Assembly (NCBI RefSeq): GCF_000333895.2
Contig: NZ_ANFM02000039.1
Coordinates: 1-64,000, forward strand
Length of the DNA stretch: 64,000 nucleotides
DNA from: Grimontia indica
GTDB taxonomy: Bacteria; Pseudomonadota; Gammaproteobacteria; Enterobacterales; Vibrionaceae
Direction of reading: 5' to 3'
Shown here: positions 27,141-35,720 of the stretch, one piece after another
Position numbering within the stretch: the stretch's first letter is position 1
How the letters are laid out: each line of letters starts with the position of its first letter
Translations under genes and position numbers: made by a program
The notes under the pieces: generated by a model
Seen by the model: only the letters and a program-made list of their open reading frames with translations
Databases searched by the model: none
Told to the model about the DNA's origin: nothing

Positions 27141-27212
27141 TTATGCAGGGAAGAAAAAAGCGATTTTGTAGTCCTGTGTACACCAGCGATTTAATTTATT
27201 CACATTCATCAT
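27141..27212 (-). CDS. tnaC: TnaC tryptophanase leader peptide
   Basis: A 23-codon frame beginning with two ATGs and ending RWCTQDYKIAFFFPA then stop. Aligned on the single Trp, it keeps the spacing of E. coli TnaC: Trp10, Asp14 (+4), Lys16, Ile17 and Pro22 (+12), matching E. coli Trp12, Asp16, Lys18, Ile19 and Pro24. The ending AFFFP resembles the Proteus vulgaris leader as I recall it. In this family, bound free tryptophan stops the ribosome at the final Pro, masks the Rho site and lets tnaA be transcribed. Here one Ala follows the Pro before the stop. AGGTTGG upstream may serve as ribosome binding site. Confidence 0.9.
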   Translation of the reverse strand: MMNVNKLNRWCTQDYKIAFFFPA

Positions 27213-27244
27213 TTTGACCAACCTGAAACTCACTAATTCAAGCT

Positions 27245-27262
27245 AACGATAATACTATCGTT
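27245..27262. promoter_or_regulatory. palindrome upstream of tnaC
   Basis: AACGAT and ATCGTT (27245-27250 and 27257-27262) are inverted around a 6-base AT spacer, about 35 bp upstream of tnaC in its presumed promoter. It could be an operator, but I cannot match it to a known regulator. A convincing CRP site was not found. Confidence 0.3.
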
Positions 27263-27321
27263 TAGAAAGTTATAACTGTCATCAATAAAAAAATCAAATT
27301 GAGAAGACGTCGACAAATCTT

Positions 27322-28335
27322 TTACCCAAGCCGCCTTTGGGTAGGTTGAAGCAAAATTAAAACGCAGGTTCCCAGTAGCACGGCAGCCATGATGGACAGC
27401 AACCTTTTGCCGTCTTCGACAAAAGCACTTCCGGCGTTTTGGGTAATACCATAGTAAATCAGGACGACGAAGCCAGAATATAAAAGCTGAATGGTGTTGA
27501 AGCTGGCGCGCTTGGTGGCGGCATGGATTCCCATCAACAAAGCACAGATGATGGTCACACTGACGTGTCCGATAAAGTTGGTTTGAAGCAGATTCATTAA
27601 AAGCACGGGAAGGGCATAGAGAAAGCCAGCATACGTTGCCAATAGCCTGCGAACTCCATAATTGTGGCCAGCGGAGGGATCGGGGTCTTTGATGATTAGC
27701 GCAACAGTAATGGTGACAATGGTGCTCTGAACTAAATCAAAGCTGATCGCATTCACCAGCACAATGAGTACTACGGCAGCTTTGAAAGCGATATGCCAGA
27801 TTTCCGTATGAATGGGCTGGTGGGGAGCAGGAACAGGATCGGGGGCAATAGGGTCACCGCCCGGCACCAGAAAATAGCCGAGGTAGGCAGTAAAACCCGC
27901 AATCAGTATGTTCTTCATTAAAGCCAGCGGGATCTGGCTGACATCGAGACCTTTCTGACGGGAAAACACGGCAATCATCGCGGTTGATACGATCAAGAGC
28001 GTTGCCAGTAAATCCTGCGGGTTTTCACGTGCGCGCTGCATGCACCAGTAAAACACTACAAACAGTACACAGTAATAGACCAAGGGCTGGTCGATCAGAA
28101 GGTTACTCAAGGCTCCCTGAAACCAAGCGGTGGCAAACAAGATGACTGCCATCAAAAACACCATGATAAGAGGCGGAGGCTTGGATGATGTCGTCAGGAA
28201 TACCGCACAAATCGCGGGTGCAAGAAGCGGAATGTCTGTGCCAAAAACATGTTGCCAGAACAGAAGCAGCACAGGAAAAACCGCAACACGGATGATTCCG
28301 TTACCACTGCTTCTAAACATGGCTTGATGAGGCAT
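27322..28335 (-). CDS. DUF2955 (FUSC-like) membrane protein
   Basis: A 337-residue inner-membrane protein with about 9-10 transmembrane helices in two hydrophobic blocks separated by a Pro-rich loop (DPIAPDPVPAPHQP). It resembles DUF2955 (PF11168), a relative of the fusaric-acid/AaeB exporter group, normally found beside an HlyD-type adaptor, as here. The pair probably exports small aromatic or acidic compounds (inference). I start at the ATG 2 bases after the adaptor stop (28335); a start 30 bp earlier, overlapping the adaptor end, is also possible. No outer-membrane channel gene is adjacent. Confidence 0.82.
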   Translation of the reverse strand: MPHQAMFRSSGNGIIRVAVFPVLLLFWQHVFGTDIPLLAPAICAVFLTTSSKPPPLIMVFLMAVILFATAWFQGALSNLLIDQPLVYYCVLFVVFYWCMQRARENPQDLLATLLIVSTAMIAVFSRQKGLDVSQIPLALMKNILIAGFTAYLGYFLVPGGDPIAPDPVPAPHQPIHTEIWHIAFKAAVVLIVLVNAISFDLVQSTIVTITVALIIKDPDPSAGHNYGVRRLLATYAGFLYALPVLLMNLLQTNFIGHVSVTIICALLMGIHAATKRASFNTIQLLYSGFVVLIYYGITQNAGSAFVEDGKRLLSIMAAVLLGTCVLILLQPTQRRLG

Positions 28336-28337
28336 AG

Positions 28338-29462
28338 TTAAGAGACATAGCTCAGGTAGCTCCAAAGCCAGGTCCAGGTATCCAGTAGCAACTCACCAAT
28401 GGTGGACTGCCCAGGATAGAAGCTGACTGTCGCACGACCGCCGTAGCGAAGCTGGATATCTGCCGGCAAATCAAAGTAGCGGATATTGACGGGAAACCGC
28501 TGCGAATGCTGTATGCCAGTTGGTGAATCAAACAAACCACTGTTGCCATCGACTTGCAGGCTGCCATTACCGCTGCTTCCCCAGCCAACGGAAGTGACTT
28601 CTCCATGGAAAATCTCGCCGGGGTAAGCATCAAACACAATCTTAACCACGGTACCTTTCTTCACGTAAGCCAAAGAGTTCTCCGTGACCATGGCAGTGAG
28701 CCAAAAATGACGATTATTGATAAACGTCAGGAGCGGTTTACCTGTCGCCGCGAAATCTCCCGCAGACAGGTTCATGTTGGTGATCACCCCTGCAGCGGGC
28801 GCTCGGATATCTGTGTAGGAAAGGTTGAGCAGTGCTTGGTCTAAATTGTTCAAGGCGGTTTTTACTTGTGGGTTGCTTTCTCCTTTGGGGCCCAGTTCCT
28901 GTTGCGCTTTCGCTAGATCAGCCGTGGCCTGAGCCAGACTCGCTTTAGCGGCATCAAGAGACGCTAAACTGTCATCCAGCGTTGCCTGACTGACGACGCC
29001 ACGTCTTGCCAGTGCCATGTTTCTCTCTGCATGTTGTTTGGCATTGCTGACTTTTACGCGGGCGGCAACTTCATTGGCTTTCGCAGCGTCAATGGCGGCG
29101 GAATCGGCATTCACGGATTGTGTGGATTGTTGAAGCGCCAGTCTTGCTGCGTTGACACTCAATTCGAAGGGTTGTTTGTCGATGGACATCAGAAGTTGGC
29201 CACGCTTAACCTCTGAATTATTGAGGATTGAAATGGCAGAGATTGGTCCTGAGATTTGCGGGCTTATGCGTATCAGTTGCCCATTAACGCGGCCATGATC
29301 TGTCATGGGCGTGATGCGATCTGCCCACAGCGTATAGAACCAAATAACCAGCGCAGCCGCGATCAGGTAGTAAGTGAAACGGCGGGCGCTACTGGCGGCT
29401 TTTGGCTCGTTAGCGGCAGCGGGTGTGTTTTTCGCCTCCTGCGGCGGGTTGCTTTCATTCAT
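28338..29462 (-). CDS. HlyD/EmrA-family membrane fusion protein
   Basis: A 374-residue periplasmic adaptor anchored by one N-terminal helix (about 28-46). The first beta-barrel/lipoyl half begins RVNGQLIRISPQISGPISAI, a coiled-coil hairpin covers about 90-195 (many Ala/Lys/Gln heptads), and the second lipoyl half continues with YTDIRAPAAGVITNMNLSAGD. This layout links an inner-membrane pump to an outer-membrane channel. It is the first gene of the pair, with the DUF2955 gene only 2 bp downstream. It follows the hydratase operon's terminator. Confidence 0.9.
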   Translation of the reverse strand: MNESNPPQEAKNTPAAANEPKAASSARRFTYYLIAAALVIWFYTLWADRITPMTDHGRVNGQLIRISPQISGPISAISILNNSEVKRGQLLMSIDKQPFELSVNAARLALQQSTQSVNADSAAIDAAKANEVAARVKVSNAKQHAERNMALARRGVVSQATLDDSLASLDAAKASLAQATADLAKAQQELGPKGESNPQVKTALNNLDQALLNLSYTDIRAPAAGVITNMNLSAGDFAATGKPLLTFINNRHFWLTAMVTENSLAYVKKGTVVKIVFDAYPGEIFHGEVTSVGWGSSGNGSLQVDGNSGLFDSPTGIQHSQRFPVNIRYFDLPADIQLRYGGRATVSFYPGQSTIGELLLDTWTWLWSYLSYVS

Positions 29463-29607
29463 TGAAAACGCCTCGAATACAGATCAGAAAGGGCTGCTGA
29501 GGATACTCAACAGCCCCTAATAACAAAAAGTTGCATAGGAGAGTGTATCGAGCGGTGAAACAGGAAGTTGTCTAAAGTTAGATACTAGCCAGAAGTAGAA
29601 TCACGCG

Positions 29608-29634
29608 ATAAAAAAAGCGCCCAGGACAGGCGCT
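29608..29634 (-). terminator. intrinsic terminator of the hydratase operon
   Basis: A 6-bp GC-rich stem (29616-29621 with 29629-29634), 7-base loop, and a run of seven T on the minus strand (A run 29610-29616). It lies 19 bases past the hydratase stop. Confidence 0.8.
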
Positions 29635-29652
29635 AAAAACAGAAACGAGATG

Positions 29653-30423
29653 TCAGTTTCCAATGAATTGCGGTTGTCGTTTTTCGATGAAAGCTTGCAT
29701 GCCTTCTTTTTGATCTTCCGTAGCAAACAGCCCATGAAACGCGCGGCGTTCCATTCGAACCCCATCTTCCACAGACAGTTTTTCTGCGTTTAGCACGCAC
29801 TCTTTTGCCAGTAGAACCGCGGGCTTGCTAAATCGTGCGATGGTTTTAGCGGCTTCGAGCGTTTCTTGCATTAATTGTCCATCTGGCACTACACGGGAAA
29901 CCAGTCCTGCGCGCTCTGCTTCAACGGCATCCATCATCCTGCCCGTCAGGATCATGTCTGTAGCTTTGGACTTTCCGACCAGCTTGGTGAGGCGCTGGGA
30001 ACCGCCCATGCCGGGAATGACACCGATGGTCAGTTCAGGCTGACCAAACAGCGCAGATTCTGCAGCGAATATGGTGTCGCACATCATGGCGAGTTCACAG
30101 CCTCCTCCAAGTGCATACCCAGACACAGCAGCAATGATTGGCGTGCGGATACGGGTAAACGCCTCCCAGCCTCCGAAGTAATCCGTCGCTGTCATTTCCT
30201 GATAGCTCATATCTGCCATTTCACTGATGTCAGCGCCCGCCGCGAAGACTTGCTCAGAGCCCGTCACCACGAAGCATCCGACATTCGGGTCTGCGTCATA
30301 GCGTGTTAATGTTTCCATCAGTTCTTCGAGAAGTGGCGTACAGAGTGCGTTGCGTTTCTCTGGACGGTGCAGTTGGATGATGACTACATTGCCATCGACT
30401 TCTGTTTTGATGTTCATCGTCAA
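29653..30423 (-). CDS. enoyl-CoA hydratase/isomerase family protein
   Basis: A 256-residue crotonase-fold enzyme of the enoyl-CoA hydratase group. The oxyanion residues lie in VFAAGADISEM and SGYALGGGCELAM; the two catalytic Glu positions are present in GGGCELAM and QPELTIGVIPG, as in true hydratases. It is cytosolic. It is the last gene of a three-gene leftward operon, 9 bp after the membrane reductase-like gene; the first gene is an adenylation enzyme. The family reaction is water addition to a 2-enoyl-CoA, but in this setting the substrate could be another thioester, or the gene may serve a separate catabolic role. Confidence 0.9.
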   Translation of the reverse strand: MTMNIKTEVDGNVVIIQLHRPEKRNALCTPLLEELMETLTRYDADPNVGCFVVTGSEQVFAAGADISEMADMSYQEMTATDYFGGWEAFTRIRTPIIAAVSGYALGGGCELAMMCDTIFAAESALFGQPELTIGVIPGMGGSQRLTKLVGKSKATDMILTGRMMDAVEAERAGLVSRVVPDGQLMQETLEAAKTIARFSKPAVLLAKECVLNAEKLSVEDGVRMERRAFHGLFATEDQKEGMQAFIEKRQPQFIGN

Positions 30424-30432
30424 AGCCTCTTA

Positions 30433-31770
30433 TTAAGAATCCCAAATGGCGCCGTAAGCAGGAATGCCGCGGCTTTCCATGCCATACACCACTTGTCTGG
30501 TCAGTTTCTGGTTAGAGATACAAATCACTGCTTCCGCATCAAATGCCTGATAGGCGGCATAAGCGAGTTGCACCATGTCCGGTTTGCCAAGCTCATCGGT
30601 ATCCCATATCAGGGCGTCTGGCTGTGCAGCGAGAATTTCATCGACGAGGGCGTCGCCGTAGGTTTTTCTCGGATTACGCGTTGACCACACCAACTGCATC
30701 GGAAGCTTTTGGGCTAACAGGTGAGGGAGACATGGCCCAATGCCACTGCCTGTTGCCACGTACACCACGCGCTTGAACAGCACTTCAATATTCGCCACAC
30801 CCGCAGTCGGAATGCCTTTCACCCAAACGTGGGAAGGTTTGTCGTCAATGAGCTTCCCCGTCCAATCTCCGGCGCGTGACACGGTCAGACGATAGCCTGG
30901 TTCATCTGGTGAAGGGACGTTAGCAAAGTGGTGCCATTCCATCAGAGGTGAACGGCTTATTGCCATGGAAGAGCCAGCAAATGGCGTGACTCCATAATTG
31001 AACTTCAACAGCGCAACATGGTTAGACGGCGTGGTGATCTCAACGGGCACCCTACGAAGGCGAAGCCAGGGCAGGAGAATGCTGAAGGTCATGATACTGA
31101 GCAACCAGACTGAAGGGGTTTGCTGGGCAAAGTCCCACAGTGGTTGAACTGGATTCTGGTCGCTGGCAATCGACAAAGTTTGCACCCAGAACAGGATAAG
31201 CACGGACCACCCCGCAAAGCGGTGAGAGGCTTCAAAGGCATTGTGATATTTCTTGCGAATGTTTGGCATTGCCATCGCAATCATCACCACTAACAAGCCA
31301 ATGATACCGAGCGTCGACCAAAGGCTGAGATCTGACACTGGGCTGAGGGCGTGCATTTTTTGGTAGATGATGGCACCGGTAAATAGCGCAAACCAAAGGC
31401 TACCGTTGATAGCACAGCCAGAATGCAGACCACCGTGGTGATAGATCTTACCCAGATGCCATCTAATAGAAAGCGGCCAGGTCACAGGAGCGCGGGTGGC
31501 CAGCCAGAACAAAAAGTTGATCGTATATTGCTGGCGAACCAACACCGCAACAAAGAAATTGCCGATCACCATGTTGCTCAGACTGGTAAGGTCGAGATGG
31601 TTTCGGTCAAACCAATTTCCTTCCGTTATCCCATAAGCCAGCCAACCAAAGTTCACCAGCGATATAACAATCACCAGACGAAAATAATGTTCCAGTGCAG
31701 GATTTTTCCACATGCGTTGGAGTAACCCCTGCTTTGCCGGTAATTCGGTTTCTGAGTAGGGAGCCATCAT
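30433..31770 (-). CDS. membrane reductase-like protein with NAD-binding domain (TmpL C-terminal-like)
   Basis: A 445-residue protein with about six transmembrane helices (about 30-250) and a cytosolic C-terminal domain. Conserved-looking histidines sit in RWHLGKIYHHGGLHSG and FEASHRFAGW, positions that could ligate heme as in ferric-reductase-type membrane domains. The C-terminal domain carries YVATGSGIGPCLPHLL, an NAD(P)-binding glycine motif, but I do not see the RxYS FAD motif of normal ferredoxin reductases. It overlaps the upstream adenylation gene by 4 bp (ATGA) and precedes the hydratase. The combination matches, as two genes, the fungal redox protein TmpL. Electron acceptor and role are unknown. 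Confidence 0.78.
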   Translation of the reverse strand: MMAPYSETELPAKQGLLQRMWKNPALEHYFRLVIVISLVNFGWLAYGITEGNWFDRNHLDLTSLSNMVIGNFFVAVLVRQQYTINFLFWLATRAPVTWPLSIRWHLGKIYHHGGLHSGCAINGSLWFALFTGAIIYQKMHALSPVSDLSLWSTLGIIGLLVVMIAMAMPNIRKKYHNAFEASHRFAGWSVLILFWVQTLSIASDQNPVQPLWDFAQQTPSVWLLSIMTFSILLPWLRLRRVPVEITTPSNHVALLKFNYGVTPFAGSSMAISRSPLMEWHHFANVPSPDEPGYRLTVSRAGDWTGKLIDDKPSHVWVKGIPTAGVANIEVLFKRVVYVATGSGIGPCLPHLLAQKLPMQLVWSTRNPRKTYGDALVDEILAAQPDALIWDTDELGKPDMVQLAYAAYQAFDAEAVICISNQKLTRQVVYGMESRGIPAYGAIWDS

Positions 31771-33395
31771 GCGTTACCTTCCTTGGCAGATTCCATGGCA
31801 GTGTCAAAAAGGGAGAGCAGTTTGCGTTTGTCGATTTTGCCCCGGTCTGTGAGGGGCAATTCATCACATGCAATTACGCGGATAGGAATGGCGTAATAGG
31901 GAAGATGAGCAGCCACATGGTCGATTGCAGTTTGCTCATCCACACTCGATGGCACCACGAAAGACGCTAAGTGCCTGTCGTCGATTTGTAGAGTGACGGC
32001 CAGTCGGCATTCCGGCAGGTTTTCCAGATGGGAGGAGACCGAATCCAACTCGACACGGAAACCTCTGACTTTGACCTGATCGTCGGTGCGCCCAAAGTGT
32101 TCCAGCTCTCCCTCGTGGTTCCAGCGCCCTAAATCGCGGGTGCGGAACATGACGTGGCCATCACCCAGGAAGGGGTCAGGGCGATAACGGGCCTGGCTCA
32201 GTTCGACATTTGCGAGATAACCTTTGGTGACACAAATACCACCCGCCCACATCTCGCCCACTTCACCAATGCTGCAGGGCTCGAGGTTATCGTTAAGCAC
32301 ATACACAGTATTGTTCGGTGTTGGTTTTCCAATGGTGAGTCGGTCACCGGGTTTGAACAGTTTTGCGGTGTTAATAATGGTTGTTTCGGTTGGGCCGCAG
32401 GAGTTGTAGAAATCGCATTTCGCCCCCCAGGTTTCTGCCAGTGGCACTGGGCAAGGTTCGCCAGCTACCGCGACCGTTCTTACGTCGGGGCATGCCTCCG
32501 GGTCTATCTGTCCCAGAATCGAAGGGGTCGCAATAATCACGTCAGCGTTGCTGGCGGCTTGCTGAATGGAACTGTCGCGGATAAGTAGAGTCGCGCCATG
32601 ACACAATGCAACATAGATTTCCCATGCTGACATATCAAAAGCAATGCTCAGGATCTGCCCGACCCGCATGCCCGGTTTCACGCCGAGGTTCCCCGGTGAT
32701 GTCATGACGATGTTGGCGACATTTTTGTGGGTGACCTGCACGCCATTGGGTCTTCCGGTCGTGCCAGAGGTGAACAAGACAAAACAGACGTCATTGGGTT
32801 TGGTAATCCGCTTTCCACCCGCTTCCATAGACTTAAATTCAGGTGATTTGAGCAATGTATCCAGCTCTAAGCGGATAGTGCCGTCTGAATCGGGCAGGTC
32901 GTGCTTATGTTTGGAAAGGGTAAATACGACCTGGATGCGGGCGACATCAATGATATGGGAGAGTTGGGATTTCGGTGCGACACCGGCGTCTTGGGGCACA
33001 TAATTGGCACCAATCTTCAAACAAGCCAGCATACCTACCAGCATGGGAATTGAGCGTGAAAGAAAAATGCCGACTGAGTCGCCGGATTTCACTTTCAATC
33101 GTTGCAATAAGGTGGCGAGCTTTTCGGCCTCGGCGTCCAGCTCACGATAGGAAATCGTTTGTCTGCCATCAATCGCGGCAATTGCAAAAGGCGTTTCCCT
33201 CGCATGGTGTTCGATTGCCATGCTCAAAGTGGGAAACGAAGGTTTAACTGAAGGACCTCGGCCAAAAGAGACAAACTGCAGACGCTCTTGCTGACTGAGC
33301 TTTGCAAGTGGTGATAGGTTGAAGAACTGTCCTGGCTCATTGGTATTGCCGCCAGGTGTAGGCGGACAAAATACCGAGTTAACAAGAACTGTCAT
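31767..33395 (-). CDS. stand-alone NRPS-type adenylation enzyme
   Basis: A 542-residue AMP-forming enzyme. The adenylation cores are readable in order: A3 FTSGTTGRPNGV, A4 FDMSAWEIY, A5 NSCGPTETTI, A7 RTRDLGRW, A8 GRTDDQVKVRGFRVEL and A10 LPLTDRGKIDKRKL with the catalytic Lys. The Asp in the A4 motif is the residue that binds the alpha-amino group in amino-acid-activating domains, so an amino acid substrate is likely. There is no condensation domain, and the sequence ends about 20 residues after A10, with no carrier domain. It leads an operon with a membrane reductase-like protein and an enoyl-CoA hydratase. What accepts the adenylate is not visible. Confidence 0.85.
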   Translation of the reverse strand: MTVLVNSVFCPPTPGGNTNEPGQFFNLSPLAKLSQQERLQFVSFGRGPSVKPSFPTLSMAIEHHARETPFAIAAIDGRQTISYRELDAEAEKLATLLQRLKVKSGDSVGIFLSRSIPMLVGMLACLKIGANYVPQDAGVAPKSQLSHIIDVARIQVVFTLSKHKHDLPDSDGTIRLELDTLLKSPEFKSMEAGGKRITKPNDVCFVLFTSGTTGRPNGVQVTHKNVANIVMTSPGNLGVKPGMRVGQILSIAFDMSAWEIYVALCHGATLLIRDSSIQQAASNADVIIATPSILGQIDPEACPDVRTVAVAGEPCPVPLAETWGAKCDFYNSCGPTETTIINTAKLFKPGDRLTIGKPTPNNTVYVLNDNLEPCSIGEVGEMWAGGICVTKGYLANVELSQARYRPDPFLGDGHVMFRTRDLGRWNHEGELEHFGRTDDQVKVRGFRVELDSVSSHLENLPECRLAVTLQIDDRHLASFVVPSSVDEQTAIDHVAAHLPYYAIPIRVIACDELPLTDRGKIDKRKLLSLFDTAMESAKEGNA

Positions 33396-33585
33396 GGATA
33401 AACACTCCCTAGAGCTTGCTTAGCTGAATACCTTCAGCGCTGATGTGTGTTGCTTTAGGAAACGTTAATGAACAAATCTCTCAAATTTCTCACAAAGAAA
33501 TCACAATTCATTCTTCGTTCGAAATTTTTGATGAAGAAGGCAGGCATTGGTGTTGAAAGGAAAGACATTTTTTGTATTTATCATA

Positions 33586-33611
33586 ATAAAAAGGCTGCCA
33601 ATGGCAGCCTT
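33586..33611 (-). terminator. intrinsic terminator of the NhaC gene
   Basis: Perfect 9-bp arms (33591-33599 and 33603-33611) with a 3-base loop and a T-rich flank on the minus strand. It lies 21 bases past the antiporter stop. Confidence 0.88.
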
Positions 33612-33631
33612 AAAGGTATATTGAAACCACA

Positions 33632-35065
33632 TCATATGTTTCGTTCAACTGAAGCTTCTGGCGCTTCTTGCTGATCGTCAATTTTCCACATGGTCCAACC
33701 CATCACACCAAACAGAATGGTCACGAGTGGGGAGATCCAGCAGAAGAAATTGAATGGCAAGTAGGCCAGCGTGGCAACGCCCAATGTGGCTGCCTGATAA
33801 GCACCACCAGAGTTCCAAGGAACAAGGTTAGCCGTGACGGTGGCCGAATCTTCCACCGCGCGGGAGAGGTTTTCCGGTGCAAGCCCACGTTCTTTGTAAG
33901 CTTCCGCATAACTTCGCGCACTCATCACGATCGCCATGTATTGGTCACACAGAATCAGGTTGGCGCCAATACCGGTGAGCACAGTAGAAACCACCAGTGA
34001 ACCCGTGGATTTTGCAGCAGCGAGGATCTTGTCTGCAATCACGCGAAGTTGGTTAGTCCGCTCCATCACACCACCAAACATCATGGCAACGATGATCAGA
34101 CTGATGGTGTACATCATGGAATCCAGGCCACCGCGTGACAGCAGTGAGTCCACATCGCCGATACCAGTTTCAGAGGTATATCCACCAAAGGCTACGCTGG
34201 CAATAGCGTTGTAATCAGCCCCTTGAAGACCAGCAGCACATATCGCACCAGCAATTACACCCAGCGCAATTCCTGGAATGGCAGGCATCTTCTTATAAGA
34301 CACGAACAGCACAAGAAAGAGGGGAAGGAATAAAACGGGATTAATGAAGAAGGTACTGTCTAGTGTCGTCAGAATGCTATTGATACGTTCAATGTCGCCG
34401 CCTGATGCGCTGTATTTGAGTCCCAACACCGCTTCGATAACCAGAGTGATCGAAATGCTCACACCTGTGGTGTACGACATGTGTTTGATGTGGGTGAACA
34501 GATCCGTGCCCGCCATGGCTGGCGCCAGGTTGGTGGTGTCAGACAGGGGAGACATTTTGTCGCCAAAGTACGCGCCGGAAAGTACCGCACCTGCAACTAG
34601 CGGAAGTGGGAAGCCAAGACCGCCACCCACGCCCATCAGCGCAACACCGATAGTCCCTGTGGTACCCCAGCTTGTGCCGGTCGCGAGTGAGGTGACTGCA
34701 CAGATAATCACACATGCGGGCAGGAAGATTTCCGGTGCCAGAATTTGCAGGCCATAGTAAATCAGTGTTGGAACGACACCAGCGAGTATCCAAACACCGA
34801 TCAGGGCGCCAACAATCATCAATATGATCATTGCAGGCAGGGCGTTGTAGATACCGTTCACCATGCCGGATTGAATATCTTTCCATGAAAAGCCACAGCG
34901 AAGAGCAACGACACTGGCCACGACGACACCCAACAACATGGGAACCTGTGGGTCGAGCCCGTAAATGACGATGGAAACGCTGATGCCGACAACAAGGGAA
35001 AGAAGCGAGATGATCGCCTCCCAGAACATGGGCGCACGGGCACCCTCTGGAATATCAGTCTTCAT
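33632..35065 (-). CDS. nhaC: NhaC-family Na+/H+ antiporter
   Basis: A 477-residue inner-membrane protein with about 11-12 helices. The family regions are visible: TSLATGTSWGTTGTIGVALMG and AVLSGAYFGDKMSPLSDTTNL in the middle, and CDQYMAIVMSARSYAEAYKERGL near the end. NhaC proteins exchange Na+ for H+, and some relatives exchange organic acids such as malate/lactate, so the substrate is not certain. The gene is monocistronic: a terminator follows, and a large gap separates it from the divergent ribose operon. Confidence 0.92.
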   Translation of the reverse strand: MKTDIPEGARAPMFWEAIISLLSLVVGISVSIVIYGLDPQVPMLLGVVVASVVALRCGFSWKDIQSGMVNGIYNALPAMIILMIVGALIGVWILAGVVPTLIYYGLQILAPEIFLPACVIICAVTSLATGTSWGTTGTIGVALMGVGGGLGFPLPLVAGAVLSGAYFGDKMSPLSDTTNLAPAMAGTDLFTHIKHMSYTTGVSISITLVIEAVLGLKYSASGGDIERINSILTTLDSTFFINPVLFLPLFLVLFVSYKKMPAIPGIALGVIAGAICAAGLQGADYNAIASVAFGGYTSETGIGDVDSLLSRGGLDSMMYTISLIIVAMMFGGVMERTNQLRVIADKILAAAKSTGSLVVSTVLTGIGANLILCDQYMAIVMSARSYAEAYKERGLAPENLSRAVEDSATVTANLVPWNSGGAYQAATLGVATLAYLPFNFFCWISPLVTILFGVMGWTMWKIDDQQEAPEASVERNI

Positions 35066-35564
35066 GTTACCTCCAGATGTTTACATATATAGACTGAGGG
35101 TGCGGTGGGTTCTTATTGGAATTCACCGCAAAGTATGAGGGTCAGTAGTGTTGCGTTACTTATCTGGGACGAGTGAGTAGCGGTTTCGGCGGGTGATCGT
35201 ATCCGACTTCAGTGGGCATGGGTTTCGTCCTGTTGCTCACTGTGAAACGTTGTGCTGCGCATTGACCTTTTATGGGTAAAGCCTTACTGCCTCAAGGTTC
35301 ATCGTAAGGCGCAGCCAGCGGCTTCGGAGTTCTATAAATGAGATGCGTTAATAAAATGTTTGATTTTTTCCTTGGTATGTATTCGTTTTCTGTTGAAATC
35401 GGTATCTTTCGCTTTTTTTTGTACTGGTGTAATCGATCTCAATTAGAGTAATCATCTTTCAATGTGCGTCTAATAATGGCTCTGTTTGAGATTTAGAAAC
35501 GCTATTCCGCTTTCTTGCTGACAGTGAGTCAGCTCAAATTTCCCTGCCCAAATATCTAAAGATA
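35066..35564. other. long divergent intergenic region
   Basis: About 500 bp between the leftward antiporter gene and the ribose operon control region. It must hold the antiporter promoter, and some short GC-rich direct patches occur near 35165-35330. I see no open frame with coding character, no RNA gene and no clear operator in this part. Confidence 0.35.
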
Positions 35565-35580
35565 AGCGATCAAAATCACG
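35565..35580 (+). promoter_or_regulatory. possible CRP site upstream of rbsD
   Basis: The sequence AGCGATCAAAATCACG matches 7 of 10 positions of the CRP half-sites TGTGA/TCACA with the correct 6-base spacer. It lies about 30 bp upstream of the first RbsR-type operator, near a TATAAA box at 35594-35599, a position that suits catabolite control of the ribose operon. The match is modest. Confidence 0.4.
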
Positions 35581-35603
35581 CCTGAAAATTTCTTATAAAG
35601 ACG

Positions 35604-35621
35604 AATCGAAACGTTTCGATT
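35604..35621 (+). promoter_or_regulatory. RbsR-type operator 1
   Basis: AATCGAAACGTTTCGATT is an 18-bp perfect palindrome with the central CG typical of LacI/GalR-family operators. It lies just after a TATAAA-like box (35594-35599), about 100 bp upstream of rbsD. The product of rbsR, at the end of this operon, is the obvious candidate to bind it. Confidence 0.82.
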
Positions 35622-35629
35622 ACCGTCAG

Positions 35630-35641
35630 CGAAACGTTTCG
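35630..35641 (+). promoter_or_regulatory. RbsR-type operator 2
   Basis: A second copy of the operator core, CGAAACGTTTCG, extended on its right to match operator 1. Its centre is 23 bp from that of operator 1, about two helical turns, so two dimers could bind the same face of the DNA. Confidence 0.75.
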
Positions 35642-35720
35642 ATGAGATCGGTTTTCCAGCCAAATTTCCCAAGTCAGGTTGGTGGTTCATCGATTAATGA
35701 CTGCTGTAAGAAGGTTAAGA

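Noticed and set aside
27026-27217. 63-codon frame on the plus strand
   Set aside because: It is antisense to the tnaC leader and its C-rich spacer, and lacks coding character.
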